From contig NW_026729314.1 in the NCBI RefSeq assembly GCF_030272615.1, positions 39,471 to 103,470 on the forward strand: 64,000 nt of DNA. The letters run 5' to 3'. Shown here piece by piece: positions 1-12,080 of this stretch. Source of the DNA: Cryptomeria japonica. Its lineage: Eukaryota > Streptophyta > Pinopsida > Cupressales > Cupressaceae. Made by a program: the position numbers and the translations under genes. The notes under the pieces were generated by a model. That model was not told the DNA's origin, ran no database searches, and saw only the letters and a program-made list of their open reading frames with translations. The number at the start of each line of letters is the position of its first letter. The first letter of the stretch is position 1.

Positions 1-956
1 TCTTTGGCTCTTTTCTGACCAATCATTTGCAGGAGTTTTTGCCAGGAGTTAATATTAAAGTTCCATCTGTCAATGTGTGAGGTGAGATCCTTGTTATTTT
101 TATTGATCAGTCTGATAATGTTGATGGTAGAGAGCACATTCATATCTTGGAGGAGGCGAGTATTGAGAATGAACTACTTAGGCCCTAACCTATTGGCGGG
201 GGGGGGGGGGGGGGCAGCTAATCTGATATTAGCAGAGATGGGGTAATGATCAGAAAGAGTGAAGGGGCAGACCATGACAGGATTATTATAAGTGTTAGGG
301 GCAAATGAGAGGAGGTCCTTATTGGCATAAAGGCGGTCAAGCCTGTAGTAGATTCTGTTGGGACCTAGTTGGGAATTGCACCATGTGTTCCATAGTCCCT
401 TGGAATCACCCTTCTTTCCAAGTAGTGGGTCAAATAGGTTTCTGACCTGTTTCATTCTATCCTAATGTGCTTTCTCAGAACCCTTCCAATAGAAGGCTGT
501 GCCTCCCATTTTGTCCTCACCATGTTCTACCATGTTGAAGTCACCCCCTATGATCCAGGGTATGTCGGGGAGGGAGGCAATCCAATCCTAGAGGACAATT
601 CTTTTGTTATAGTTATTAGACGCATAGATGTTACAAATCACAAGGAGGGTATTGTTAATATTAACTGAGGCCCAAAAAACCCTGTTGCAAGGGGAGCAGC
701 CATTAGCGGTGATGAAGTTCGCCCATCTAGGGCTAACAAGCAAACCAACTCCTCCCCTACCCTTGAGATGGCTAGAGAAAAATTTAATAAAGTCTTTCCA
801 AATGACATTTAGATTGGTTTCCAATGTAAAATTAATAGATTTTAGTTCCTGGAGCAACAGGAAGTCCAGATCTTTATGGGAATCTAGAAAACATTTAACA
901 ATCCTCTTTCTGTCTGGAGCCTGCAAACCTCTCACATTCCATGAGATGACTTTCAT
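1..956 (-). pseudogene. LINE ORF2 N-terminus: endonuclease/exonuclease/phosphatase domain
   Basis: Target-nicking endonuclease at the start of LINE ORF2. Starting at Met 956 the protein opens MKVISWNVRGL, with the catalytic Asn. It continues with LLLQELK (catalytic Glu), GGDFNMVEHGED (Asp-x-Asn, about 510-480), DRLYANKDLL, and finally LSDHYPISANI (Ser-Asp-His, about 265-233). These are the diagnostic EEP residues in the correct order. An in-frame stop (about 470-460) and the G run at 198-214, which reads as a Pro run, interrupt the frame. Bases 1-170 still read like the linker between endonuclease and RT (INSWQKLLQ and similar). Reverse transcriptase is off the window edge. Confidence 0.88.
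198..214 (+). repeat. 17-base G homopolymer inside LINE ORF2
   Basis: A run of 17 G lies inside the endonuclease reading frame right after the SDH motif. It reads as prolines on the minus strand and is probably a slippage expansion after the LINE died. Confidence 0.9.
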
Positions 957-974
957 GGTAAACAGATGGGGTAT

Positions 975-2649
975 CTATGGACCTTCAACAGCCAAAAGGC
1001 TACTATCATAGGAAGGGGAGCCCTTGTCCTTTTTTTTAGCAAAGCTAACTTTATTTTTAGACCCCATGGGCCTTCCCCTTCTAGTAGATTTCGAGGTGCC
1101 ATCTATTTGTATTTCAAGGTCATCTCCAAGTGTATCCTCCTCCAGATAGGTATTTTCTGGGAGAAGCTCTTCTAGTTCTGTAGGTGATGGAATAGCCTCT
1201 AAACAGGGCTCTTGTGGGGGGAGCATGCTAGAGGAGCAAAAACCCAAATTCCTAGCAACACTAGTGCCAGCACTGATGGCTTGAGCCATGGTAGAACATG
1301 CGGACAAGTCCTTATTGGAGCCACTACCACTATCATTACCGAGGGTGACTTTGGTTTTCTCAGAGACGTTAGCAGAGCCAGCCCCAATAACTATACCGCC
1401 AGAGCATCCTCGGGGGGATTCAAAACTATTGATGATGCTTTTAACCTTAGAGGGAGTGTGCGGCAAGATGAGCTAGGGAGGCTTAGCGGAAGCTCCCCCC
1501 TCATTCAGGATTAATTGTTGCACATTCTTCCTTCTACGCTTTTTAGAATTCATCACTACGTGGTAGCCATCATCTGATAAGGCAGGAGAGGCGCACCAAA
1601 AGGTTGGAGAGGTGGAGCCACAATGGAGGGAGGGGGCTGGGGGTTCAAGGCGGGAGTGGGAGGCTCAAGGTGGGAGGAAGGGGCGGACTCCATCGCGGGC
1701 TGAGTGGATGGGATGGAGTGGCTGTTGGAGGCCGAGTTCGGTTTAGTAGCATCCACGGCCGAGGCATTTTTCCTCAAAATGGGGCAATTTTTCCTTACAT
1801 GACCTCACATTTACAAAGGAAACATGCGTTCAAACCTCCCAGGAATTCCAGCGGGCAAGAGAACGCATCCTCTGCAATTTTAAGCTGAAGGGAATTGGGT
1901 AAATTAATCCCAGGAAGAATGGATATGAGCACTCTGGCATCCAGATGGGGAACAAGGTGTGGGCTTTCATCCATGTGGATGAATTTACCAAGGGGTTCGA
2001 AGATTTGGGGGATGAATTTCCATAAAAAGGGCAGGATATTCTTTAGAACTACCCATCAAGGGCTCGAAAGAGCCAAGATTTCTTCAGGATTAGCTTCAGG
2101 GGACCAACTTAGGGCACGAAAAGCCATTTTCCCAACATTCTAGTATAATTTATTTAGAACCTTTGATTGCATTTCATGAGAATTAAAAAATATGATGAAC
2201 AGTTCCTTTTGAATTTGTCTACAGAAGGAAAAACAAAGCCCTAATTTTAAGTTCCAATAATTATAAAACCAGTCATCCATGAATTTTTGCGGAGGGCATC
2301 TATCTATATCCACATAGGCAAAGAAAATGGTAGAATCCTTCAACCTATTTTTCTCCAAGGTAATTTCATTTGCCATGGCTTCATTCGGGGAAATGGTGAA
2401 GGGATTGAGGCCGAAGCCAGGGTCCTTACCTTGTGGATCCATTCCATCGCCATTTGCAACGGCCATGAACCTAGCGTCTTTTGTGACAGAGCTCGAGCCC
2501 CCACCAACAGCCTCACAGAATGACTTCGGCTGTAGAGGAGGTTGGGAAGATGGTGGTGAGGGTTGGGATTGAGGACCTCCATCAGTCTCTGCCTCCATTA
2601 AAGGTGGAACTGATGTACGCCCAAGAGGGGGCAGCAAGGGCAAGGGCAA
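975..2649 (-). pseudogene. LINE ORF1 (gag-like, DUF4283 type with zinc knuckle), frameshifted
   Basis: Nucleic-acid-binding ORF1 protein of a plant LINE. The N-terminal piece (2649-2140, 169 aa) has a Pro/Ser/Gln-rich lead and then a region ending in FFAYVDIDRCPPQKFMDDW and NYWNLKLGL, which resembles the DUF4283 domain of plant LINE and retroposon gag-like proteins. After a frame change a knuckle-like Cys-x2-Cys...Gly-His-x4-Cys-Pro is readable at about 1824-1784, broken by a one-base shift inside it. The C-terminal part (1777-1556 and 1466-975) is Ser/Pro/Gly-rich, with a basic patch RRGRPMGSKNK. At least two frameshifts separate the pieces. The product would coat element RNA. The family is clear; exact exon-like boundaries are not. 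Confidence 0.75.
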
Positions 2650-2885
2650 TTACGTGCTTACGGAAGCAAAGAAAAACCATAAATGCAGAGTAAAGAAGGG
2701 AGAGATAATGCAAACTAGATGGAGGAGGGAGACCTCCTCCAGATCCACGCCAACACCTCGGGAAGGGTTTGCAAATGAGGTCACCAGCACACGCACAGCA
2801 CCAGTCAGCCCAGTTGCATCCAGTTAGCAGATTCGCATCCCCAGACCGCTGAAAAGTAGCAGACCCATCAAGTTTTCTTAATTTC

Positions 2886-3492
2886 AAAAGTGACTTTTTA
2901 AATAAAAGAGAATTATTTTTTGTGAATATATATCATTTTATATATTTAATTTTATTTAATTTACTAATCATTTAAAATTTCTAATATTAAATGATTTGCA
3001 TACAAAAGAGAATAAATTAGAATTGAAAGTTAGTTTTAAATCTAGACTTTTGTTTAGTTTTAAATCTAGACTTTTATCTTTTATTCCCTATGTGAGATTT
3101 ACAAGCTCAATTGGATGATCCATGGTTGATATCATCTTAGAGGATTGCAAGCCGACTGAAACATTTACAACCATTAGATGTTAAAGCAATATAAATCCCA
3201 CAAAATTTTATTTAACTTTAATGTTTGTTTAAAAACAATTTCATTTGATAAAATACAATGCTTTTTTATAGTTAGATACATAAACTCTTTTTTATTTTAA
3301 ACTGATTTTCTTGTTAAAAGTGATTTTTTAAATAAAATAGAATGATTTTTAGTGAATATATATCATTTTATATATTTAATTTTATTTAATTTACTAATCA
3401 TTTAACATTTCTAATATGAAATGATTTGCATACAAAAGAGAATAAATTAGAATTGAAAGTTAGTTTTAAATCTAGACTTTTATCTTTTAACT
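2886..3492. repeat. Pair of direct repeats, about 170-190 bp each, in AT-rich DNA
   Basis: The block at about 2888-3077 is repeated at about 3318-3492 with only scattered mismatches, separated by about 240 bp of unrelated sequence. Both copies share TATATCATTTTATATATTTA, then GATTTGCATACAAAAGAG and TTTTAAATCTAGACTTTT. The first copy also carries a small internal duplication of the last motif. No coding potential is seen. A tandem duplication followed by insertion or loss would explain it. Confidence 0.8.
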
Positions 3493-4193
3493 TATTCAAA
3501 AATTATAATTAGTCATTGTTGATTTTTTTAATAGAAATTTAATTTATTTGTATTAGATACTAATTGTTTATAAATTTTAAACATTACAATTTATTATAAT
3601 TTTAAAGTTAAATGTAAGCTTAAAAAATATTATGGTGATTTGATTAATAATTTTAGATCCAATTACTTAATCTCACATAGAAATGAAATTGTACTCAAAA
3701 GTAAATAAAATATTTATTATTAACGCTAAATTTATAATACTCCTAACCATAACCCTTATAATACTTAATTATGTTTTAATTCTAGCCCACAGTGCACACA
3801 TAACCAATTTAAAAAGATAATCATAATTATAGTTAAGTTATTAGACACAATACAATAGATCTAATCTAAATAATGCAAGAACATAGCCTAACTAATTACA
3901 TTATGCATCATTTAAGATATGATAAATCTTAAGGTTAGGATTTGCATTGTGATTCAATTAATGTTACTAATGTTTTCAATCTATTAATTATATTTTTTAG
4001 GTACATGTTTTATTAATATTTTAGATGTAATAATTTTTTAAAAAGTAGTTTTATTTTTATTTAGTTATTTTTTAATTTAAAATATTTATTATTCATTATA
4101 AAAAAATTTAAATTATTATTTTTATTAATATTTGATTTTTGTATATTTTGACTTTGCATTTAGTTTATTCTATTTTAATTTTAATTTTAGATT
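3493..4193. other. AT-rich non-coding stretch
   Basis: Very AT-rich sequence with many short stops in all frames. I see no gene, repeat pair or signal here beyond poly-A and poly-T runs. Confidence 0.6.
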
Positions 4194-4207
4194 TAAATTT
4201 GAATATA

Positions 4208-5845
4208 TTTTTTTTGGTCGGTAAAATATTTATTTTATTAATAATATTTAAAAAGTCCAAAATACAAAAGATGACATCATTGGTAGTATCAAAAACCAGT
4301 TCAAACCCTACCATACTTACCTACCAACGTGCAGACATTACAAAAAAAATCTCCCGGGCTACCACAAACCCACAACAAAACTATTCAGAAAGGAACAAAG
4401 TTTTTACAAAACAAACAACTGAAAAAACTTCATGCTCGTTCACCATCCCCATCAATAGGCAGTACCTTTGCATTACTTTGTTTGTAGGAACTCCGCGTCT
4501 GATGCACGCCCCAACACCTTGGCCATGCACACCTCAACCCCTACCTCTACCCTATGGATGACCACCCCTCCAATAATCCGCCAACTTATACTTGAGTTGA
4601 GACCGGTCCATCATCTCCCTTGATAGTCCAGATGCCAACACTTTCTCCCAATCAATCATATAATTTCTGATAGTCTACCACCTCTCCATGATAATACACC
4701 TGCGAGTATTTCTACCCTCCATAGAAAGAAAGGATGGACATTGGGAGGGTAACCAGGAACCACCACCCAATCACTGAGAGTCGTGACAAACCCTCATCCT
4801 GGCTCTGCCAATACAAGTAGGGCATCCAATCCCACCCTCCATTCTGGTTTCACACAAAGCTCCATTATTCTCTTCACCTCTTGGACAATACTGCACTCCA
4901 AGCCCCATGCACAAAACATGGACAAAATGTCTATATTTACGCTATACTTCATGTTTTCCAGCAAAAATTCATATCCCAAAACTTGCTTGACCTGGATGAG
5001 AAAGAAGTGGTCATCAGTAGTAAATACATTCTTCAAATGGTCATTTGTGATTTTCTCCCAAAAAGACATTTGTTGCTTACTCACTTTCATGCTAAAGTTG
5101 GCCTCCATGGAAATAGATTACCCACACACCGCTTCTCCAGGAAGTTTCCAGACCAAATCCAAGCAAACAAAAACACACACAAATAAGAAATAAACACAAT
5201 ATCAAACCTAAAACCTCAAAGCATGTGGGCAATAAATGTCTAAGCTCCCACAGTCTGCCACCTCAAAAAATCTCATCCTTCCCTATGTTAAGGCTATCAA
5301 AAATAAATGAAATGACCCGTACTGATGCCACAGATCACCAAAACCAATGTCAAATAAATGGTATCAAGCTCACCCTACCAACTCAATCACCAACTTGGAC
5401 AACAAGTTGGCCAAAACATTGCCTTCTATGTACACATGCAAAAGAGTGAAAGATTTGAAACCTTCTAATTTTCTTTGAATAATTTTGACCCACTTGTCAA
5501 TTTTCCAATCAAGGGGACCCCATTTGCAATTTCATTTATTACTATTTGAGAATCCCCTTCTTGATGGAATTGATCAACTTTGATCCTTTTGATAAATCAA
5601 TTGCCAATGCTACTGCTTGCACCTCTACTACATTGTTTGTTCTATTATCTAATTTATGTGAATCTATGGAAAGGATGTTTCCATCAAATTCCTTAGCAAT
5701 ACACACACCCCCCCCGAAGGTCTAGGATTCCCCTTCAAGGCACCATAAAAGTTACCTTCACCCAACCTTGTTCCGGTTTGATCCACTCCACATCTTCCCT
5801 ATACCTCCTAGGATTAACCCTATATTTCCCATTACCAGGCACACT
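4208..5845 (-). mobile_element. 5'-truncated LINE, 3' end with RNase H remnant and poly(A)
   Basis: Minus-strand LINE 3' fragment. An RNase H-like domain (5815-5360) is followed by a roughly 1.1 kb 3' region that ends in ACCGACC plus an A8 tail, seen as T8 at 4208-4215. The two flanks show an imperfect target duplication, TAAATTTGAATATA at 4194-4207 and TAAGTTTGAAATTTA at 5846-5860, which fits target-primed insertion of a 5'-truncated copy. Within the 3' region a 104-codon minus-strand frame (5108-4794) contains several Trp and His residues, but I cannot assign it. Confidence 0.7.
5360..5815 (-). pseudogene. LINE-encoded RNase H domain, decayed
   Basis: Plant LINE ORF2 proteins often end in an RNase H domain that removes RNA from the RNA-DNA hybrid. 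The minus strand reads, across frame changes, the lead GWVKVTF, then KGNPRPSGGVCIAKE, SIDSHKLDNRTNNVVEVQAV and ALAIDLSKGSKLINSIKKG. A tail HVYIEGNVLANLLSKL matches the usual H-x-x-R-E-G-N-x-x-A-D-x-L-A ending, with the Asp replaced by Asn. At least two frameshifts and an in-frame stop near the start make it non-functional. Assignment rests on motif order. Confidence 0.7.
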
Positions 5846-5860
5846 TAAGTTTGAAATTTA

Positions 5861-6788
5861 TTTTTAATTATTATGTCTTTTTACGAAATTATAACTAATA
5901 ATTAAAAGTTATTAGAGTTGATTGAATTTATAATTTTTTTAATCAATCATAGTCGAAGTAGTATTTTCTTTTGAATGGAGCTATGAACCAGTGAGACCAC
6001 ATTTTATAAACAGCTAAGATAAACTTCCAAACACATAAAAGTGCAAATACTAGTCTATCCCTATGATGGGGATCAAGCCTGGAATTATCTTCAAAAAACT
6101 GTTTATATGACACTTAAAATTATTAATAAGTCGTAAAAAATTATAATAGGTAATATATATTGATATATTATTTTACAACGTTTATTATAAATATATGAAT
6201 TTGTTTTGAATATTTTAAAATTGTAGGATTAAGATATAATTATTTCTAATTTTATATTATTTTTATATAAATTTTTAGTATTTTCTTATATAAATTTATA
6301 AACTTTGTCAATTTATTTTTGTAAAATATTTTTAATAAGCTTGTCTTAAATATCAATATAGAAACTTCTAACAATTGAAATGATAAGATGATTTCTAATT
6401 TTTTAAAATATTGTAATAAAAAAATCTAAAATAGTTTCTATTTTTATAATAAACAAGATTTTTGGGTGTGAATTTATAAATTTACAAATAAATTTAAGAT
6501 TTTTTTTAGTACATTACTAAGTTATCATTTTTTTTAAATTTTTTTTTTTTTATTTGCATGAAATTATTTCACTAGCCCAGATGGGGGATAAATTCACGAC
6601 TCTCATTGATAATAAAATCACTTTAGAAATTGCCGATTATGAACTTTCTAATTTTTCTTAAAGATGACTACTTCTAATACTGAGGTATCGCTTTTGATTA
6701 AAAATCTAATAAAATGGAAAAAAGAAAAGCAATTCTATTTTTGTTTCGAGTTGCAGTAATTTAGTCAAACACGCCATTCAAACAAGAA
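5861..6788. other. AT-rich non-coding flank upstream of the peptide gene copy 1
   Basis: Contains a T-rich tract at about 6529-6551 and no convincing coding frame. I see no recognisable element. Confidence 0.55.
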
Positions 6789-6956
6789 ATAGTAAAAGCA
6801 AACAAAATCCATGAAAATAAGTGTATAAGAAAAGAAGAAATATTTCCTTATTAATATGGCATCGTTCCCTATATAAACCAACACTGCGAACTCTGAAATG
6901 AATGCATTACAAGTTTAGTTTATCAAAATCATCTTGAGTGAGAAATTTAAAGAGGG
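6789..6956 (+). promoter_or_regulatory. Promoter and 5' leader of cysteine-rich peptide gene copy 1
   Basis: A TATA box TATATAAA lies at 6870-6877, about 80 bp before the ATG. The 21-base block ATAGTAAAAGCAAACAAAATC at 6789-6809 is present in full upstream of copy 2 (48251-48271, minus strand). The stretch TTTCCT-ATTAATATGG just before the TATA box is also shared. Conservation of spacing and order between diverged copies supports a real promoter. Confidence 0.7.
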
Positions 6957-8001
6957 ATGAAAAATGAGAGAGGAATTGTTGTTGCTATGCTCACTCTTTT
7001 GATACTGCTCATCCTGCTCTCACCAACAACTGCATCAACACCCAGGCATCTTACCGATGACTGTGCAAAAGTCACTTGCTTGCCGATGAACATAACCAAT
7101 TCTGCAAGTGCTAATAGGTTGACTAGTGTTGATAAGTGTTGACATCAATGACAAAACCATATCAACATATCCAAAATACCAACAGAAAGGATGTTTGATG
7201 GTCATACTGGTAAGATAGACTAAACTGGTAGTCAACCTTGGTCGACAAAGTATGTCAAACCGACATAGGAAGCCAAGCAAAGGTGGATGTCAACAAGCAT
7301 GACAACTAGATATCAGGTGGAGGTATTGCATAGGTCAGTGGAGTGTGCATCAATGTAACAAATCTGCAAGCAGGTCAGCTTTTATGAGGAACCCACAAGT
7401 CACGGAGGATGCCAGAAGATTGCGGCTTGAGGAAGGCAAGCTCGAAAAGCAATCGCACTGATCTTGCAAGAATATTTGATCTCTGTAACTATTACATGAA
7501 GGAAACAACAAAACCATTTATGAAGGAAACAACAAAACCATTAATAGCGAGTGACAGAGAAAAGTAGAAAAGCATGGTGCAGATCTCCAGATTTAGAAAA
7601 CACACATTGGAATGCCAAGTTTGGGTGGTGATTGATTGTCATAAAGATCATATCCGTGAAAAGAAGATTGAATCAAAGGGGATTCAGATTGAGTTGGAAA
7701 AGGAAAACCTAACATGATAATGTTTGAAAGCATTCTTGGCGGGAATCCATGATTATATATACATGAGCTCGAAACAATAGATAAACATGCTTGAGGAGAA
7801 GAAGAAGAGAAAAGAGAGATTGAGTGCAGATAAGAATCATCTCCCTTAGAATTTATTCTAAGTAAGTTGCAGAGTGAGTCAAAAAGCAAACCGGTGAGAA
7901 ATCTGGACAACTGTGATGATTGTGATAATATGTTTAAGCATAATCATTGTGATAAGGCTCCAGGTGGAGGTTTTAACTGTTGTGAATATACTGCGTGTTA
8001 A
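6957..8001 (+). pseudogene. Secreted cysteine-rich peptide gene, copy 1, interrupted
   Basis: Exon 1 starts at 6957 and encodes a signal peptide (MKNERGIVVAMLTLLILLIL..., likely cleaved after TTAS at about residue 27) followed by TPRHLTDDCAKVTC. A second coding block at 7906-8001 reads DNCDDCDNMFKHNHCDK, then GGGFNCCEYTAC and a stop. Both blocks align with the two exons of copy 2: signal peptide ending TAST, the LTDD step, then C...HC...P..GGF-C-C-E-x-T-x-C. The intervening DNA (7136-7905) carries an LTR-like insertion and stop codons, so this copy is probably dead. If joined, the mature part would have about eight Cys. I do not recognise the family; defensin-like or another antimicrobial or signalling peptide is possible. 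Confidence 0.6.
7136..7905 (+). mobile_element. LTR-like insertion inside peptide gene copy 1
   Basis: Begins TGTTGACATCAATGACAAAA, the type of start seen at the copia-like LTRs in this window (TGTTGGCAATTGACACTC at 35317). It contains phrases such as CTGGTAAGATAG and CCGACATAGG like those LTRs, and a TATA-like TATATATACATGAG near 7754. The usual LTR 3' end is missing, so the copy is probably truncated. Exact borders and target duplication are not resolved. The alternative is that part of it is original intron. Confidence 0.45.
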
Positions 8002-8445
8002 CAACAATTTACAATTTATAGACATAGTAGATAAATAGTTTTTTACATAGTTCATAAATAATGTGAAGGTTGTTCTCCAGTTCGCAATGGTGTAGTGCTC
8101 GATTCCTTCAAAAATTAATTTTTTTTTTTTTATTAGTATACTTTTGTTCTTGTCTATTAATATTCGTAGGATTTTTTTATTTTTCTTTTTATCAGTAAAG
8201 GGTTGAGTTGGATATATTTAATATATATATCCACAGAAGATATATAAACTGTCTGAAAGATAATATAACATCTTAATATCTTAGTAATATAATCACTTTT
8301 TACACATGAGTTTTAAATTTTCAATTTTTAACATTCATCAATTTGAATTCAAGTTTCTCTATATTTTAGAGTATCTGTTACTTATTCTGTCATGTTATTC
8401 ATTGTAATCATTTCATATAAACTATATAGATACATAAGGACACAT

Positions 8446-8717
8446 AAAATTTGAACAAAAACTCTAAGACAAGAATTTAGTCATAGAATTTTTAACTTAT
8501 AATTATTTAAGTATCAAACATAAATACCATTTTGCTTATTATCTTCACAATAGTTTTTTTAATGAATTGTATAACTATTATAAAATTTGAGCAAAAATTA
8601 TAACACAAGAATTTAGTCATAGAATTTTTAACTTATAATTATTTAAGTATCAAACATAAATACCATTTTGCTTATTATCTTCACAATAATTTTTTTAATG
8701 AATTGTATAGCTATTAA
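8446..8717. repeat. Tandem duplication, 136-bp unit, two copies
   Basis: The unit at 8446-8581 is repeated at 8582-8717 with few differences. The shared core includes GAATTTAGTCATAGAATTTT and CCATTTTGCTTATTATCTTC. AT-rich and non-coding. Confidence 0.9.
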
Positions 8718-9152
8718 TTTTAATAATTTTCAATAAATTAATTGGAAAATACAATTCTTACTGTTTTGTTAAACCTTCACATCATAGGAAGCAAGAAGGA
8801 TTATATATATGCTAAAAGCTTATTTTTTCATTAAGTTTAAATGGCTTTTTTGTTATATATTTTCAATAAATTTTTTTTTTCTTTTATTGTAAACAAAAAT
8901 AAAGAAACAAATTTGAAAAGGATGAGACAAAATATTTAATGGCCAAAAGAATTAGAAAAAAAATCTAGGGAACACAATTCGATTAAAATAACATGTAAAA
9001 AATGACAAACTCGAAACAAGTCCCAAATCCTACACATTTCCCAATCACTTTGGCATTGAATTTGATCATGAGAAAAATTTAGATAAATGTGAGAAACTTG
9101 TATGTTGTGAAACATTGAGAGAGAAAAGTTGGGAGATAAAGTGGTACAATTT

Positions 9153-9408
9153 CATGTTTTGTCATACTTGGATATCAACATAATAGCCTTTGTTATTCTT
9201 CCCTCTATGCTTGGAGGGAAAGTACAATGTTTCTATTTTCTCTTTTCAAGGATTCACTTTTCCTACATTGAGTAGCATGTTTTGTCATACTTGAATAGAA
9301 ACATAATAGCCTTTGTTATTCTTCCCTACATACTTGGAGGGCAAGTACACGGTTTCTCTTTTCTCTTTTCAAGGATTCACTTTTCCTACATTGAGTAGCA
9401 TCTTTTAT
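9153..9408. repeat. Tandem duplication, 123-bp unit, two copies plus a partial third
   Basis: Both units (from 9153 and from 9276) begin CATGTTTTGTCATACTTG and share TTTGTTATTCTTCCCT and TTCAAGGATTCACTTTTCC. A short third start (AGTAGCATCTTTTATAC) follows near 9395. Non-coding. Confidence 0.9.
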
Positions 9409-12080
9409 ACGAATTACATTTCTGGAATATAATTTTTATCCTTTATAAAGATTTTAATTTTGTATGGATGTTTCTATCCTTTATTTAGGAGCTCTTCCTT
9501 GCTTGAAAGTATTTTCATAAATGATCCCTCCTAGGTCTTGAAGGTGCATCCTTTCTTTCCATTCTTTTCCCTTTGTCAAAGATGTTATTTGGAAAAAAGA
9601 TCTCCTATTGGAGGTAGATTTATTTCAACAAATCTCTCTTCCTCCCACCTTTCATTATGCATCCCTCAAAAGGATCCCTTTATTTTTTTTTTCAAAATCT
9701 ATTTTACAACTATCTCTTCTCTTGAAAGAGTTAGGCCTCTTTATCTTGGAGTGATGTAAATTGTTGCTTAAAGAATATCTATGTGGTGATAAAAGGTGTT
9801 TATCCTTGTTCTTTTCTTTAAGAGATCAACACAGGACTACGTTGACATCTTAAGGGAGCACATCTATGTAGCCTTATTATTTTTTATTTACAGTTCAATA
9901 TTGTAGGATTTCCAACATGAATAATGTGATTTATTGGTTATCCTTATTCCATGTTGTAGGATTTCCTCACAAAAAGTGGGTTTTGTTTGGTTATCCTTTT
10001 TTAATTTGCAATTCAATTTTTGTGGGTTTTCTTATAAACAATACTTTGTTTGGTTATGCTTCTTCTGGTGTTCCAACAACACCTTCTTTGCACCAATCAT
10101 TTTTCTTGTAATAATTTTTTTTTTCTAATTAAAACCCATTTCAATTTTCACGAAGCAATTGTGCTGTAATAAGAGAGCTTTGCATAACAATTTCCCTTTT
10201 TAGGATGAGTTGACAAGCATAACACAACTTGCATAATCGTACTTTCTCTTTCACATGGTTCATAGAACATATCACAACTTTTTGTCCCATGAAATATATG
10301 CTCTCATGGATCACTTAGAATAATATAGCTTGCTAGCTCATGGAATTCATGATCCTTCCCTCTCTCTCTCTCTCTCTCATACATCACCTAATATAACACA
10401 ACTTAGTGGCTAGTGGAATCCATGTTGCATTTCTCTTTCTCCCATGAGCCCATAGTATATCACACCTTTCTAGTCATTGAGTCATGGTTTCTTATCTCAT
10501 CACTTGATGTATGCTCTTGGTCTTCCCATGTGTCACTTGTGCTATTGCAAATACATTCACAAAATGATATTAGCAATTGAGACATTTTGATCGTCACGGT
10601 CTCTTCAACAAGTTGACTTGGAGCCTTTTTTAGTAATAAACCCTTTTGTGTCTATAATCTTTGTTTGTCATTTTTTCTTTTATATTTTTTTTTCTTTTTT
10701 GTGTCCTTCTATCTGATTGTGTTAGATAAGACCCTAAGCTTGTGGCCTTGTTCCCTCAAATATGGTGATGTCTTATGTATTTCTTGTCTTGCTCTCATTT
10801 CATCATGTATGCATCTCTTTCTTTTCCTTTGTTGTGATTCTATTTATTTTTCCTTTTTTATGATACTCCTACTAAAGAGTGGGTTGAATGTAGCATGATA
10901 AATTGTAAACCTGTACAATTTCACACTACTTTTTGTGTCCTTGCCTTAGTGCATTTTCTCCTAGGTCTTATCCAAAACTATTTCTAGCATTTGTAATCTC
11001 AACATCTAGTTTTAGACTAAGTTCACCTTATTCATATGTTATTCACCATGCTTTGGATGGACAAGGGTTTTGGGGGTATTCTTGTCCTAGAAAAGGGTAT
11101 TTGGCATGTCTTGTCCCTCAAAATTGGGCCCAATTTTGAATATATTATTGCCTTTTCTCACTAGTTTGTTCCCAATGTTGATACCTTAATCATTTACATT
11201 ATCCATCCATCCACATTCATTATAATTATTTTATATCCATGAAGCATTAAGATAATCTTTCATCGTACCATATTTTTCAAGCGTTCTTCAGATGTGGACA
11301 TTATGGAGTAGCATGTTACAATAATTTTTATGCAATCATGAGTTTATTGATCGATTTATTTATGTCTTATCATGTCATGTCATTTACTGAATCAATAATT
11401 GTGATCACATTAAAAAATTATTGAATCATCAACCGTCATTTAAATTTCAATTTAGTTATAGGATTAATTCCTAGTATGGTTTTTTACGTAGGAAAATCCC
11501 TATCAACAACTCCATTTTCTGCCTATGTATGTGTACATGGTAGGAACTAAAAATAAGATATACAAATTCAAGAAAAGTAGATAAAGACACACATGTTCAA
11601 ATTTTGTAGAGGCGTAAATTTTAAGACAAGGTCAGTCCAAGAACCATTATCTGACACTTTTATGATGAAAATTTAGGGAAATACTAAAAATTTTCAACAT
11701 ACCTATCCCAAAAGTATATCTATTGTCTGTATCTAACACCTTGAGGACAAGATCACCCCAAGCAGCATAGTCCAACATATTTGAGTCTATATTTTATACA
11801 CAAACTCCTCCCTACTTCCTATTTCCAATTCTATAATTGTGCCTACATGTCTGGTTTGAGACTATTTGTACATGTTGATTCTTGCCAATTTCTAATGCTT
11901 AGCCATAGATCTTGCCTTCAATTTACATGTTTTTATAGCTCACTTTCAACTCAATCAATTTATATAAATTCACCTTTTTCTCAATCATTTCTGAATAAGT
12001 TTGAGGTTGAGCCTATTGAGTTTAATCTCCTTTTAATGTGATCATTATGAAATAGGTTTAGTTCCTAGTTTGCATGCATA
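9409..12080. other. Non-coding, T-rich stretch
   Basis: No coding frame has family features; frames up to 86 codons are T-rich translation noise. A (TC)n microsatellite occupies 10360-10378. At 9930-10080 phrases such as TTTGTTTGGTTAT recur, suggesting local duplication. No element ends are recognised. Confidence 0.55.

Larger units (their letters stand above)
1..2872 (-). mobile_element. LINE retrotransposon, 5' half (ORF1 and endonuclease)
   Basis: Minus-strand non-LTR retrotransposon. Order on the minus strand: GC-richer 5' UTR (about 2872-2650), ORF1 with a nucleic-acid-binding region and zinc knuckle (2649-975), then ORF2 starting with an apurinic-type endonuclease (956 to window start). 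The reverse transcriptase would lie beyond base 1. The 5' boundary is placed at about 2872, where base composition drops abruptly to AT-rich DNA. Several frameshifts and a 17-base G run show it is dead. No target duplication can be checked because the 3' end is outside the window. Confidence 0.85.

Noticed and set aside
628-1514. Plus-strand frames of 62-127 codons at the LINE
   Set aside because: Antisense shadows of LINE ORF1 and endonuclease.
4794-5193. Frames of 101-136 codons on both strands near 5 kb
   Set aside because: Located in the 3' region of the second LINE; no recognisable domain, and overlapping frames on both strands argue for chance.
9538-9759. 73-codon plus-strand frame with Phe/Ser-rich text
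   Set aside because: Composition typical of T-rich DNA; no homologous copy or signal nearby.
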